Below, piece by piece: positions 1 to 7,049 of a stretch of DNA of 36,694 nucleotides (within the stretch, counting starts at the first letter, position 1; every line of letters starts with the position of its first letter). The DNA is from Aquimarina sp. (GTDB taxonomy: Bacteria > Bacteroidota > Bacteroidia > Flavobacteriales > Flavobacteriaceae). The notes below the pieces were generated by a model. That model was not told the origin of the DNA and did not search any database. It saw only the letters and a list, made by a program, of their open reading frames with translations. The DNA is taken from contig NZVW01000178.1 of the NCBI GenBank assembly GCA_002697475.1, positions 1 through 36,694 of the forward strand, read 5' to 3'. The translations under genes were made by a program, and so were the position numbers.

Positions 1-354
1 CTTAAAAGTTTTTTCTATGTGCTGTCTGGTGAGGGGGAATGGGATTTTATTAAAACAGCTTATAAAATATAATCTATCTCCAAATACATTGAGTGGATTT
101 AGACTTTTCCGTTTGTAAATATCCAATAGTGTAGTACTGTCCAATCGGTAATAGTACTCGTAATCATTAAAGCTAAGGACATTGGAGAGTGCTTCTTTAC
201 TCAATTTTTTCTCTACCTGACGACCATCCAGAGGGGAACTGACCGATAACAGCAAGCTTTCCATATGGTATATGAGATCATAGATCTCGATCTTGGACAA
301 GCCTTCTACCTGCTTTAATAGTTGTAATAATTTTTGCTGCTGAAAATTTAGCAT
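1..354 (-). CDS. Hypothetical protein, 3' end cut by window edge
   Basis: An ATG at 354-352 opens a frame of 118 codons that reaches the left edge of the window without a stop. The product begins MLNFQQQKLLQLLKQVEG and is rich in Leu, Lys and Tyr, with a predicted helical N-terminal half (KIEIYDLIYHMESLL). I do not recognise a family and see no membrane segment. It is the last leftward gene visible and is separated from the next gene by about 140 bases of non-coding sequence, so it may have its own promoter or belong to host DNA beyond the element. The function is unknown. Confidence 0.55.
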   Translation of the reverse strand, partial: MLNFQQQKLLQLLKQVEGLSKIEIYDLIYHMESLLLSVSSPLDGRQVEKKLSKEALSNVLSFNDYEYYYRLDSTTLLDIYKRKSLNPLNVFGDRLYFISCFNKIPFPLTRQHIEKTFK

Positions 355-497
355 GTTATGATGGTTAGGTATTTAAGAGTTAAAAAAGGATTCCCGAACG
401 TGAAGGGATAACTATGTTTAAGGGAAAAGCTATCAATAATCACAATCAGCCACGCCGGGAAATCCTTAAAGCTGGGGTAACAATCACAAACTCAACT

Positions 498-932
498 TTA
501 ATAGATGATCACAGATGTTTCCTGATAATAATTAGAAATAGTGTTTAATAAGAGTCCCTCAATGGCTCCCCAACTGTATAGTTTACTTTCTGCAAGATTA
601 AAAGCATAGCGTAATATATTTTGCCTTTTTGCCAAAGGCAATTGCTTATAATCTTTATTGTTGTTTAGAGCTAAATACACTCTTTTGTAGACATTCTTTT
701 CATTCTTTTGTACTTCAGTGTTTATAATTTGACTGAGCCTGGCATCATTAATCAGGCTTATAGCTGCCATTACTGTTTTATCCTGCAGAAATGCCTGGTG
801 ACATACATCATAAATCAGGGATTCGTAATGTTCTCCATTCTTATAACCATCTATGACGGTTTCTTTTTCCGTATGTAGGTTCTTTGCAACATCGAATAAG
901 TAATTGTCAAAATCTGAAAGTAATGTGTTCAT
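498..932 (-). CDS. Hypothetical protein, regulator-linked
   Basis: This 144-residue, mostly helical soluble protein has no membrane segment and no motif I can name. Its ATG lies six bases beyond the stop of the small regulator-like gene at 939-1187, so the two are almost certainly co-transcribed leftwards from the gap at 1188-1336. The position directly behind a Cro-like gene and opposite a repressor gene is typical of early or lysogeny-control functions in temperate elements, but this is inference from context only. Confidence 0.65.
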   Translation of the reverse strand: MNTLLSDFDNYLFDVAKNLHTEKETVIDGYKNGEHYESLIYDVCHQAFLQDKTVMAAISLINDARLSQIINTEVQKNEKNVYKRVYLALNNNKDYKQLPLAKRQNILRYAFNLAESKLYSWGAIEGLLLNTISNYYQETSVIIY

Positions 933-938
933 AGTACT

Positions 939-1187
939 TTATTTTGGGTTGTTAATTTCATATTCATTATTGAACTCATTGTATAAATCAAGAATAACTT
1001 TGTGTTTTTCCTTATGTACTTTAACCATATACTCAACTGCCTTTTTAAGATCTTCCCTATCAGTATCAATAGACTTTATTTTCTGGGTAAAGTAAAAATG
1101 TGAAAGTCCAAACAAATTGGCTGCCTTTTTAGATTCTTTTGAACTTAATTGCTTTCTTATAGAATGAGCGAGATCAGGTAAACCCAT
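939..1187 (-). CDS. Small putative DNA-binding regulator (Cro-like position)
   Basis: An 82-residue basic, helical protein. Residues 1-40 contain a possible helix-turn-helix (ESKKAANLFGLSHFYFTQKI), and the rest is a charged helix. It is transcribed divergently from the XRE/CI-like gene at 1337-1765, with a 149-base AT-rich gap that carries phased repeats. The arrangement (repressor, operator gap, small opposing regulator) resembles a CI/Cro switch. The helix-turn-helix assignment is weak, made by eye; the regulatory role is inferred from position. Confidence 0.55.
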   Translation of the reverse strand: MGLPDLAHSIRKQLSSKESKKAANLFGLSHFYFTQKIKSIDTDREDLKKAVEYMVKVHKEKHKVILDLYNEFNNEYEINNPK

Positions 1188-1336
1188 TTATTAATCTTAA
1201 TTTTGTACTTTTACTTGGCAAAACACAAAATGCATTATTTTTGTTTTGATTTGTTTTCAAATATATAAACATATCTAAACATATAAAAACATTTTTTAAT
1301 CTTTTTTATCGTTTTAATTTTTATTTTGGATTAAGT
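1188..1336. promoter_or_regulatory. Divergent regulatory gap with 10-bp phased AAACAT repeats
   Basis: This AT-rich gap separates the two divergent regulator genes and must hold both promoters. AAACAT occurs at 1267-1272, 1277-1282 and 1287-1292, exactly 10 bases apart, which places the copies on one face of the helix. The middle copy lies within TCTAAACATA (1274-1283), a string found again at 3021-3030. Phased short repeats between divergent regulators are typical of operators; which protein binds is inferred, not shown. Confidence 0.6.
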
Positions 1337-1765
1337 ATGACTCCTGGGGAAAGAATTTTGTTTGTTATTGACCATCTGAAAATTTCGAAAAACAAATTTT
1401 CTACCAAAATGCTTGGATTGTCAGCAAGTACAAAGATTGATCATATTATAAAAGGCAGAAACGATATTACGCCTGATTTTGCGACAGAAATTTGTAAAGT
1501 AGTTCCAGAAATCAATTATGATTGGTTACTTAAAGATGAAGGAGAACCGTTTACAAAACAATTCAAATTTAAAGATGCTAGTTATAACTATAGTAAAAAG
1601 GAATTAAATAATTTGGCAGATACCATAATAGAATACGAAGATGACCTGATAGAAATTCCTAAGATCAAAAAAATGATAGAACGACACGCACTGATAATGC
1701 TCAATGAAAAATTACCTGATTTAATAGACCGAATTTATCAAACTAAACTTAAATCGCAATCATAG
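1337..1765 (+). CDS. XRE/CI-like helix-turn-helix transcriptional repressor
   Basis: This 142-residue protein is the only convincing plus-strand gene. Residues 1-70 match the flavobacterial XRE-type helix-turn-helix pattern: TPGERILFVIDHLKISKNKF, then a recognition-helix region (LGLSASTKIDHIIKGRN), then ITPDFATEICKVVPEINYDW and a WLLKDEGEP-type ending that is frequent in Bacteroidota phage and element repressors. The C-terminal 60 residues are helical and probably dimerise; there is no S24 peptidase domain, so RecA-stimulated self-cleavage is not expected. It is divergent from the small regulator at 939-1187 and converges on the gene at 1760-2053. The likely role is maintenance repression of this element. 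Confidence 0.8.
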   Translation: MTPGERILFVIDHLKISKNKFSTKMLGLSASTKIDHIIKGRNDITPDFATEICKVVPEINYDWLLKDEGEPFTKQFKFKDASYNYSKKELNNLADTIIEYEDDLIEIPKIKKMIERHALIMLNEKLPDLIDRIYQTKLKSQS

Positions 1766-2053
1766 AATATGATCTTTGAGATAAATATGATTAAACTCTG
1801 TAAATATTATATTACGCAGTGTTTCTTGGTCAATATTATATTCCATTACAACTTGATGAAGACGATTTAAATTATTTAATAACTTATCATTTTCTTCTTT
1901 AATTCTTTTATCCAGACGTTCTTCAGCTTCTTGTAGAAAACTAATTTCTTCCAATAAAAACTTCTCAAATTCTTCGGCAGTACATTCTTTGTTCAAATAT
2001 AAGTCAACGGTCTTTTTATGATCCGTGAACCTTCTTATTATTCTATTTAGCAT
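1760..2053 (-). CDS. Hypothetical coiled-coil protein
   Basis: A 97-residue, Glu/Lys/Leu-rich protein. Residues 25-65 (FEKFLLEEISFLQEAEERLD and onwards) look like a long amphipathic helix or coiled coil. The gene converges on the repressor gene and overlaps its end by six bases. No family is recognised. It lies in a small leftward group with the lipoprotein and four-TM genes, which may be expressed from the lysogen. Confidence 0.6.
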   Translation of the reverse strand: MLNRIIRRFTDHKKTVDLYLNKECTAEEFEKFLLEEISFLQEAEERLDKRIKEENDKLLNNLNRLHQVVMEYNIDQETLRNIIFTEFNHIYLKDHIL

Positions 2054-2085
2054 GTGAAAAGATATTAAGAGCTTGAGAATTAAAA

Positions 2086-2748
2086 TTAATTGTTCGTTAA
2101 TTTCGATTTCAAATAACTTAACCCATTATTTAAAACTGTCTCTCTATAGCGACTTAATCTTTTCATTGATTCAATATAGCTGCTAATTCTTTTAAAAATA
2201 AGTAATGAGATTGCGCATATGAAAATTGATAGAAATACGTAGGCTAAAAGATCATAATTTACATTGGGGATAAAAACCCAAGAACAATAAAATATTGCAG
2301 ATATAAAAGGAGATATAAGTGCGTAACGCAGATGCACTTGGACTGCTCTATATTTCTGATGGTCTGCAATAGCCGAAATGGATAAAAGTACACCTAATGT
2401 TAAACACAAAATACTGAGGTGAACACCAAATGAATATAAAAAGGATTGAATACTGGTAAACCCGAAGATTTTATTTTCTAATTTTTCAAATTTTACAAAA
2501 GAGTGCAAGAATGGTAAAAGACCACTCAATAAAATCAGCAGATATCCAACCCTTTCTATTAAAAAAAGTTTTTCAATTTTATTTTTGTGTAATGCATTAA
2601 TTTCCGCCTTGACCTCCTGGTGGTTCAACGTTTTCTTTATCGATTTTTTCAAAGAATCCTTCTCCCGTGGTTGATCCGCTCTTGTCCCCTTGTCCTCCTG
2701 GTGGTTCGACGTTTTCTTTGTCAATTCCAAGTTGAATTTCTGTTTCAT
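2086..2748 (-). CDS. Four-transmembrane hypothetical protein, start uncertain
   Basis: The open frame gives 220 residues. A hydrophilic N-terminus is followed by four hydrophobic segments at roughly residues 65-85, 103-127, 142-160 and 167-185, then a basic tail ending near KLTNN. The only upstream ATG (2748) makes the first 50 residues overlap the lipoprotein gene at 2597-2824 in another frame, across its duplicated repeat. No other ATG precedes the first TM segment, so either the overlap is real or a non-ATG start near 2590 is used. The pairing with a small lipoprotein suggests an envelope function such as superinfection exclusion, but this is speculation. Confidence 0.6.
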   Translation of the reverse strand: MKQKFNLELTKKTSNHQEDKGTRADQPREKDSLKKSIKKTLNHQEVKAEINALHKNKIEKLFLIERVGYLLILLSGLLPFLHSFVKFEKLENKIFGFTSIQSFLYSFGVHLSILCLTLGVLLSISAIADHQKYRAVQVHLRYALISPFISAIFYCSWVFIPNVNYDLLAYVFLSIFICAISLLIFKRISSYIESMKRLSRYRETVLNNGLSYLKSKLTNN

Positions 2749-2824
2749 TACTTAAATCTGGTTTTTCACAACTGCTTAGAATCAAAATAAAGCCTACAGC
2801 TAAAGGATAAATAAAATTTTTCAT
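2597..2824 (-). CDS. Small lipoprotein with duplicated PPGGQG motif
   Basis: Starting at the ATG at 2824, the product is 75 residues: a short basic N-terminus (MKNF), a hydrophobic stretch and a lipobox-type LILSSC, so it should be cleaved and lipidated at Cys19. The mature part is short, acidic and contains DKENVEPPGGQG twice, the second copy almost at the C-terminus. An upstream ATG at 2863 would place the signal peptide too far in and is less likely. The gene overlaps the start of the four-TM ORF. No family is recognised. Exported lipoprotein status is well supported; function is unknown. Confidence 0.65.
   Translation of the reverse strand: MKNFIYPLAVGFILILSSCEKPDLSNETEIQLGIDKENVEPPGGQGDKSGSTTGEGFFEKIDKENVEPPGGQGGN
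2607..2726. repeat. 39-bp direct repeat (2607-2645 and 2688-2726)
   Basis: Two 39-base copies with four differences start 81 bases apart (27 codons), so the duplication is in frame with the lipoprotein gene and encodes its two DKENVEPPGGQG motifs. The spacing preserves the frame of the overlapping ORF as well. The copies could recombine to delete one motif. Confidence 0.8.
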
Positions 2825-2905
2825 TTTTAATAATCTAATATGGTTAATTATTAAAAATACCAATTAATGTCCACTTAGATTATTGTTTTAGAAAAGAAAT
2901 TATTT

Positions 2906-3050
2906 CCTAAACATATTGCTTTAATTATTGACAATCGGGGTAAAGTCAGTTAAATTAGTTACTTAAGCAAAGTAAACAAATATCTTTAAATTTCAATTAC
3001 GGTATAACCTCGTATTTTTTTCTAAACATAAAGTGATTTTTCTAAACATG
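2906..3050. promoter_or_regulatory. Intergenic gap with three CTAAACAT-type motifs
   Basis: The roughly 300-base stretch between the lipoprotein start (2824) and the end of the late block (3134) has no convincing gene. It contains CCTAAACATA at 2906-2915, TCTAAACATA at 3021-3030 and TCTAAACATG at 3041-3050. The last two are 20 bases apart (two helical turns) and both follow a T-run. The same core lies in the regulator gap at 1274-1283. This is likely the promoter/operator region for the leftward lipoprotein group, possibly bound by the repressor encoded at 1337-1765. Confidence 0.5.
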
Positions 3051-3116
3051 TTCTGTTTTTATTCTGAAGACAAGAACATTAATGGCATTTCCTTAGCTAT
3101 AAAACTATTCATTATA

Positions 3117-3134
3117 ATTCATTCGTTAATGAAT
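3117..3134 (-). terminator. AT-rich hairpin at end of late block
   Basis: ATTCATT and AATGAAT form a perfect 7-bp inverted repeat with a 4-base loop, overlapping the TGA of the distal spike ORF by one base. It is AT-rich and lacks a clean T-tract, so it is at best a weak terminator. Its position, exactly where the long leftward late block ends, is the main support. Confidence 0.35.
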
Positions 3135-3997
3135 CAACCCACTTTAAAAGCTGTAAAAAATAAACTCTGATTACTCCCCACAGTCCAATAAGGAAGTAGA
3201 CTTTCACTATCACTCGGAGAATCTAAAAACCATTGTCTCAGAAATAGTATGTTTCTGTCAAAATCCTGAGGATCAACCTCTGATAACGTCATTAAAGTTC
3301 GTACTGACGAGAAGTTATAATTCAATTTGTAAAACTTAGAGGTTTCAAAAGAAACTGTACCACCAATCTCCTGAGTCCATCGCCTATACCTTGAGCATCC
3401 ACCGTACATTTGATTTGAAGTACCGTTAATAATTAATAATTGTGATTCCGCTTCAAATAACGGGACTGGACCCAGATTTTGAACATTAATAGTATTACTA
3501 CCCATACCAAGTAACCCAGTACCATCTGTTTCCTCCAGGGTAAAGACTACACTGAAAGAAAGATCATCACATCGTTTCCAACGAAATCCACTAAACTTTA
3601 TAGCGCCTTCAAACTCTTCAATGCTGCTTGTGGCTTGCAAACTTCTAGCACTATCCTGTGAAACTGACACTCCTGTAGTCATTTCCAATCCCAAATCCAG
3701 TATCGGGGTCGTTCTTAAATCAATCCATTGTGGGTTTACGACGACTATCCCTTCGTTTCCAGTAAGTCCTGAGTTCAACTCTACATTATTCACGACTACA
3801 GTAAACCTTCCTTCAGCTACTCCAGAACTTACCACAGCTTCAATACGCCCGGGATGTATAAAGTTTACACGACCAATACGAGGATAGAATCCAGATTTAG
3901 TCACATCATTACCATTCTGGTCTTTGAGTGTAATAGTTACATCAGGAGTAAAATGATATCCTTTGATTTCTATCCTTCGAGAGGTATTGGTTGGCAT
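3134..3997 (-). CDS. Distal spike / receptor-binding-like protein with IPT/TIG-like N-domain
   Basis: The first ATG of this frame gives 287 residues. Residues 1-60 resemble an IPT/TIG immunoglobulin-like fold (RRIEIKGYHFTPDVTITLKD). The pattern appears to begin about 10 residues upstream of this Met (APFISEV), in a region open back to a TAG at 4124-4126 that also ends the preceding gene in the same frame. The C-terminal 200 residues are beta-rich, with no catalytic motif seen, and could be a receptor-binding or lectin-like domain. Translation probably enters by read-through, by reinitiation, or the gene was once joined to 4124-4663. It is the last gene of the late block, where host-range proteins often lie. 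Confidence 0.6.
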   Translation of the reverse strand: MPTNTSRRIEIKGYHFTPDVTITLKDQNGNDVTKSGFYPRIGRVNFIHPGRIEAVVSSGVAEGRFTVVVNNVELNSGLTGNEGIVVVNPQWIDLRTTPILDLGLEMTTGVSVSQDSARSLQATSSIEEFEGAIKFSGFRWKRCDDLSFSVVFTLEETDGTGLLGMGSNTINVQNLGPVPLFEAESQLLIINGTSNQMYGGCSRYRRWTQEIGGTVSFETSKFYKLNYNFSSVRTLMTLSEVDPQDFDRNILFLRQWFLDSPSDSESLLPYWTVGSNQSLFFTAFKVG

Positions 3998-4123
3998 TCT
4001 TCCTCTGCAGACCTCTGAGATAAATGGAGCTAATCCTTGTCCTGGTGTATTGTTTTCAGCAGTTGTAGTACTGGTAGCATTTCCTCCTCTGATAAAACGC
4101 TGTGTTCGTATGGTTCTCAGAGG

Positions 4124-4663
4124 CTATCCTAGTTGTGCTGTTTTGTAAAATTGAATACGCAATACCGGTGTTGCTTTTTCCTGAATACCCACGACCTTAA
4201 AATTACGCAAGTTCTTTGCTCCTACAAGTTCAAAGATATCCTGATTGCCTAATCCAAATCCTGAAATACGAGAAGGGGAAGCTCCGTTCTCTTTGAACCG
4301 TACTACGGCAGAAGAATCGGTTTGTAGTAATTGTACCACACCATCAGCACTAATCAATCTTTCTTTTGTTACAGATGCCGATGCTATTATGGATTCGGAT
4401 TCGTCCGGATCTGTATCGTTATCTTCATCTGTTCTACCTTGTTCTACCATAATCGTTGCAGAGACTGCTCCTTCAGGAACTTCAAGAGACACTACTTCTC
4501 CAAAAGGCACAGCAACATCCTGATACCCGTTTTGATCCTGATCTATAGGAACAAGTCCTACTTCCTTGGCATTGATCAGTACCAACTCTTCCAAATAATT
4601 GAGAATGGTTGCCGTATTGTGTCGCTGCGGATAGACCTGCTTTTGTATTCTGTCTCTTAGCAT
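4124..4663 (-). CDS. Proximal spike / virion surface protein, ends at in-frame TAG
   Basis: This is a 179-residue protein from the ATG at 4663; an in-frame TTG at 4681 is possible but would overlap the M15 peptidase gene. Residues 1-35 are helical and could be an attachment segment. Residues 45-170 are beta-rich, with an acidic DEDNDTDPDESES stretch near the middle and a VVSLEVPEGAVSATIMV strand pair. There is no TM segment or signal peptide. The stop is TAG, and the same frame remains open for another 329 codons. The context (fibre-like protein and wall enzymes upstream) suggests a surface protein of the particle. No family is firmly recognised. Confidence 0.6.
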   Translation of the reverse strand: MLRDRIQKQVYPQRHNTATILNYLEELVLINAKEVGLVPIDQDQNGYQDVAVPFGEVVSLEVPEGAVSATIMVEQGRTDEDNDTDPDESESIIASASVTKERLISADGVVQLLQTDSSAVVRFKENGASPSRISGFGLGNQDIFELVGAKNLRNFKVVGIQEKATPVLRIQFYKTAQLG

Positions 4664-4673
4664 AACTAGCTTT

Positions 4674-5210
4674 TTATACAAATGGATTAATAGGTGGTGT
4701 TGTCCCTGAAGGATAACCCCATGCTACATATTGTTTCTTGGTTTCATCAGTATCCAAGTGCACAAAGGTTTTTCCGACACCAATCCGTTTAAAACCAACC
4801 TGCTTTGCTGCCCATACAATTTTATTTCTGATGGCTGTGGTAGGTGCTTTAATATCTACTGCCTTACAAATGGGTATTTTATGGGAGGAATTAGATACAC
4901 CTCCTACCTTAGTATTCCAATAGGAAGACCTTGCTCCGGAGTTTATCATCTCAAAGATTGGGAGTCGGGTAACCTTAGCTAACTGATGCAGCTTTTTCAA
5001 TAATTCCCTGTCCATACATTTGCCTGATCCTTTCTGGTCAGGGCTATCAAACCTGGACAGGTCTATTTTAATTTTCTTTTTGTGACGAGCCATTCCTATA
5101 ACTCCGATAACAACCAGTGCCGTTATACCCATTCCTAATCCTATGTGCCACTTCTTATTTCCCACTGCACTTACACTGCTGTTTCCCTTTTCGTTTTTCG
5201 CTCCATTCAT
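4674..5210 (-). CDS. Membrane-anchored M15-like peptidoglycan peptidase
   Basis: A 178-residue protein with an N-terminal TM helix (about 22-40) followed by a basic stretch and an M15-type zinc DD-/LD-carboxypeptidase-like domain. The motif NSSHKIPICKAVDI supplies His110 and Asp119, and VHLD supplies His151. The spacing between His110 and Asp119 is longer than in the usual SxHxxGxAxD pattern. The enzyme would cut peptide stems of peptidoglycan at the outer face of the membrane it is anchored in. The start at 5210 overlaps the small TM gene at 5155-5298 by 56 bases; no other good start lies before the TM segment. It is one of several wall-active proteins in this block. Confidence 0.75.
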   Translation of the reverse strand: MNGAKNEKGNSSVSAVGNKKWHIGLGMGITALVVIGVIGMARHKKKIKIDLSRFDSPDQKGSGKCMDRELLKKLHQLAKVTRLPIFEMINSGARSSYWNTKVGGVSNSSHKIPICKAVDIKAPTTAIRNKIVWAAKQVGFKRIGVGKTFVHLDTDETKKQYVAWGYPSGTTPPINPFV

Positions 5211-5298
5211 AAATCGCCACTCCGGTTCTGACGATACTGACCACCAGAAAAGCTCCGAATATGATGTTTATCGTTCTGTCTCCTTTATCTACATTCAT
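5155..5298 (-). CDS. Small single-TM protein (47 aa)
   Basis: The ATG at 5298 overlaps the TGA of the upstream coiled-coil gene (ATGA), and the frame ends with TAA at 5157-5155. The product has a short charged N-terminus (MNVDKGDRT), one hydrophobic segment (INIIFGAFLVVSIVRTGVAI) and a basic Cys-containing tail (KRKGKQQCKCSGK). The coupled start and membrane-protein composition support a real gene. It overlaps the start of the M15 peptidase in another frame. It resembles the other one-TM virion-type proteins of the block; its function is unknown. Confidence 0.65.
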   Translation of the reverse strand: MNVDKGDRTINIIFGAFLVVSIVRTGVAIYEWSEKRKGKQQCKCSGK

Positions 5299-5612
5299 TT
5301 CTTTTGTTGGTATTTTTTTAATTTATGTTCCAGTTCTTCGATATAAACTTCCAAATCATTAATCCGCTCCCGCTGTCTGGTAATGGTGGCACGCATCTCC
5401 TTATTGTTCTTTTCCAGTTCCTGAATCCTTTCTTCCATTTTATCACTCCAGGAAATCCAGTTACCAATGACACGCTCATTGGTCTGTGATCGGATATCCT
5501 GCATCTCTGCGGTCTTTAATTTTCTTTGCCACCTGTAGTTGATCAGCATTTCTGCGAACTTCCAAAATGCTGAAGCTCCAATCACTACAGCAGCTAGTTT
5601 TAGGTACTCCAT
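5295..5612 (-). CDS. TM plus coiled-coil protein
   Basis: This 105-residue protein has an N-terminal hydrophobic segment (residues 4-24, LKLAAVVIGASAFWKFAEML) and a long, highly charged coiled coil from about 35 to the end (DKMEERIQELEKNNKEMRA). Such a layout is seen in phage i-spanin-like and membrane-scaffold proteins, but there is no matching overlapping lipoprotein here. It lies six bases after the glucosaminidase gene and is translationally coupled to the 47-residue gene that follows. Confidence 0.7.
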   Translation of the reverse strand: MEYLKLAAVVIGASAFWKFAEMLINYRWQRKLKTAEMQDIRSQTNERVIGNWISWSDKMEERIQELEKNNKEMRATITRQRERINDLEVYIEELEHKLKKYQQKK

Positions 5613-5617
5613 ATGCT

Positions 5618-6238
5618 CTACGTTTTACTATTCTTATATACGGCTATAACTATCAGAAGTATGCTAATGCCTACTACACTGATCGGGAATAGCAGCTTTG
5701 GTTTCCTTTTATGTAATCCTTTGGCGACAATAATCTTCTCGATCTCACGCATAATGCGTTTTATTTTATCCGCATAATCAGGATCTGTTGCATAGCCCGC
5801 CTTTGCCACCTCTTCTGCAAATCGATACGGGTTTTGTCTGTGCTGGAATGCATTGCCATACCTGCTGTTTTTTAGGAGCAATCCCGCCCAATCCATAAAG
5901 GAAAAGAAGGGGTTAGGGTATGCCCGAAATACATCCTTGATCTTATACTTCCACTTTCCGCTACTTAGCTGTACCGGATATCCCGGATATACAAACGGAA
6001 AGTGCCGACTCGGCACAGAGGAGTATTCGGTTGTAGTTATCAGTTGACTGTGACCTTGCCATCCTCCGTAGTTCTTTCCTGATCCTTTTTTTACCCCGAA
6101 CATCATATGGCCTTTTACCGATTTGCCCCAGCCGGATTCCAAGGCACTTTGCGCCAAAGCAAACAAAACAGGTATCCCGGAACGCTCAGCCGCTTTTTGG
6201 GCAAATGGAAAATAGGTTATGACAAACTGTTCTTTCAT
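5618..6238 (-). CDS. GH73-type endo-beta-N-acetylglucosaminidase with C-terminal TM anchor
   Basis: This 206-residue protein carries a FlgJ/GH73-type (Glucosaminidase) domain at about residues 10-172. The signature ALAQSALESGWGKS contains the likely catalytic Glu34, and FGVKKG, FRAYPNP, SFMDWAGLL and AKAGYATDPDYADKI follow in family order. It would hydrolyse the glycan strands of peptidoglycan. A C-terminal TM segment (about 182-201) ends in a short tail, so the enzyme is anchored to a membrane rather than free, unlike a typical soluble endolysin. The gene stops with TAG just before the coiled-coil gene. It could serve virion entry or host lysis. Confidence 0.85.
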   Translation of the reverse strand: MKEQFVITYFPFAQKAAERSGIPVLFALAQSALESGWGKSVKGHMMFGVKKGSGKNYGGWQGHSQLITTTEYSSVPSRHFPFVYPGYPVQLSSGKWKYKIKDVFRAYPNPFFSFMDWAGLLLKNSRYGNAFQHRQNPYRFAEEVAKAGYATDPDYADKIKRIMREIEKIIVAKGLHKRKPKLLFPISVVGISILLIVIAVYKNSKT

Positions 6239-6250
6239 AGGTCTATGATG

Positions 6251-7042
6251 CTAAGGTTGCGGGGAATCAAATACAGGTGTCTCCGGAAATTCAACAGGCA
6301 TTTTAGCGATATATGACGGAAAGTTGAGTACCAGCTCATCTGTATCCGAGGTCAGTTCTCCTCGTATATTTACCACGCCTAATCCGCTTAATCTGCAAAA
6401 AAAAGGGTTGTTCTCTGTACTGAGCGCAGTCCAGGAGATAAACCCACTTACCCCTTCAGGTACGGGTAATTTCAACACCGTACCCGAAGTACCATTCGGT
6501 CCAAAGACTCCTGCGCCTCCTACCTTTCTTAACCGTATATCTGAACATACGATGAGATTCCCATTAACGATTAGATACTTATTTTGTGCGTTGGCATAGA
6601 ACACACTATTCAGGTCAATCTGTTCGTCTGCAATGGATCGGACTTCCGAATTATTACTGCTGATCCCTGCGGGCAAAATCCCTGTCAATACCTGAAAACA
6701 CGCTCCGTCAAATACGAGTGTATACACCACATTTGTCTTGAGATCGCCATTATCAATGGCAGTCAACGTATCTCCATTGAATCTCTTTATCGGTACTGCT
6801 CCCTGTCCGTCTATATCCAATGTAGCTGTAGCCGTATTGCCCTGATGAAAACGTATATGCAAGGGCAATCCTGCTCTGTAGGTTTTAGTCAAAGAAGGTT
6901 CTAACCTTAATTCGTAACTATTATCTTCTTTCGAAGTTGTCACACCATAACCTCCTAAACTTTGCTCTAAAGGAAAATTACCATCCCCTGCGATATCCGT
7001 AATTCTTAGTTTCACATCTGACTGATATCCTGATAAACTCAT
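6251..7042 (-). CDS. Tail-fibre-like / receptor-binding virion protein
   Basis: A 263-residue soluble, beta-rich protein. Residues 55-125 match a motif common in phage fibre and receptor-binding proteins: PLHIRFHQGNTATATLDIDG, then AVPIKRFNGDTL and VVYTLVFDGACFQVL. The C-terminal part is beta-rich, with a Pro-rich end (FPETPVFDSPQP). There is no TM segment or signal peptide. Located between the membrane coiled-coil pair and the glucosaminidase, it is the clearest virion-surface protein in the window and the best argument that the block encodes a particle. Confidence 0.75.
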   Translation of the reverse strand: MSLSGYQSDVKLRITDIAGDGNFPLEQSLGGYGVTTSKEDNSYELRLEPSLTKTYRAGLPLHIRFHQGNTATATLDIDGQGAVPIKRFNGDTLTAIDNGDLKTNVVYTLVFDGACFQVLTGILPAGISSNNSEVRSIADEQIDLNSVFYANAQNKYLIVNGNLIVCSDIRLRKVGGAGVFGPNGTSGTVLKLPVPEGVSGFISWTALSTENNPFFCRLSGLGVVNIRGELTSDTDELVLNFPSYIAKMPVEFPETPVFDSPQP

Positions 7043-7049
7043 ATGCTTT

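Larger units (their letters stand above)
3134..4663 (-). other. Single reading frame interrupted by one amber codon (read-through or broken gene)
   Basis: From 4663 to 3134 the minus strand has one continuous frame interrupted only by TAG at 4126-4124. After the TAG come PLRTIRTQRFIRGG, a Thr/Asn-rich linker (NATSTTTAENN), and APFISEV, which looks like the first strand of the IPT/TIG-like domain. None of the 42 codons between the TAG and the first Met is ATG, GTG or TTG. A joined product would be about 509 residues. Programmed read-through giving a minor extended spike, a recent nonsense mutation, or a sequencing error would all fit. Confidence 0.6.

Noticed and set aside
3134..4663. Genome-wide TAG reassignment (as in some crAss-like phages) to explain the in-frame TAG
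   Set aside because: TAG appears to be a normal stop in other genes, for example at 5618, 6251, 14434 and 22748, each right at a gene junction.
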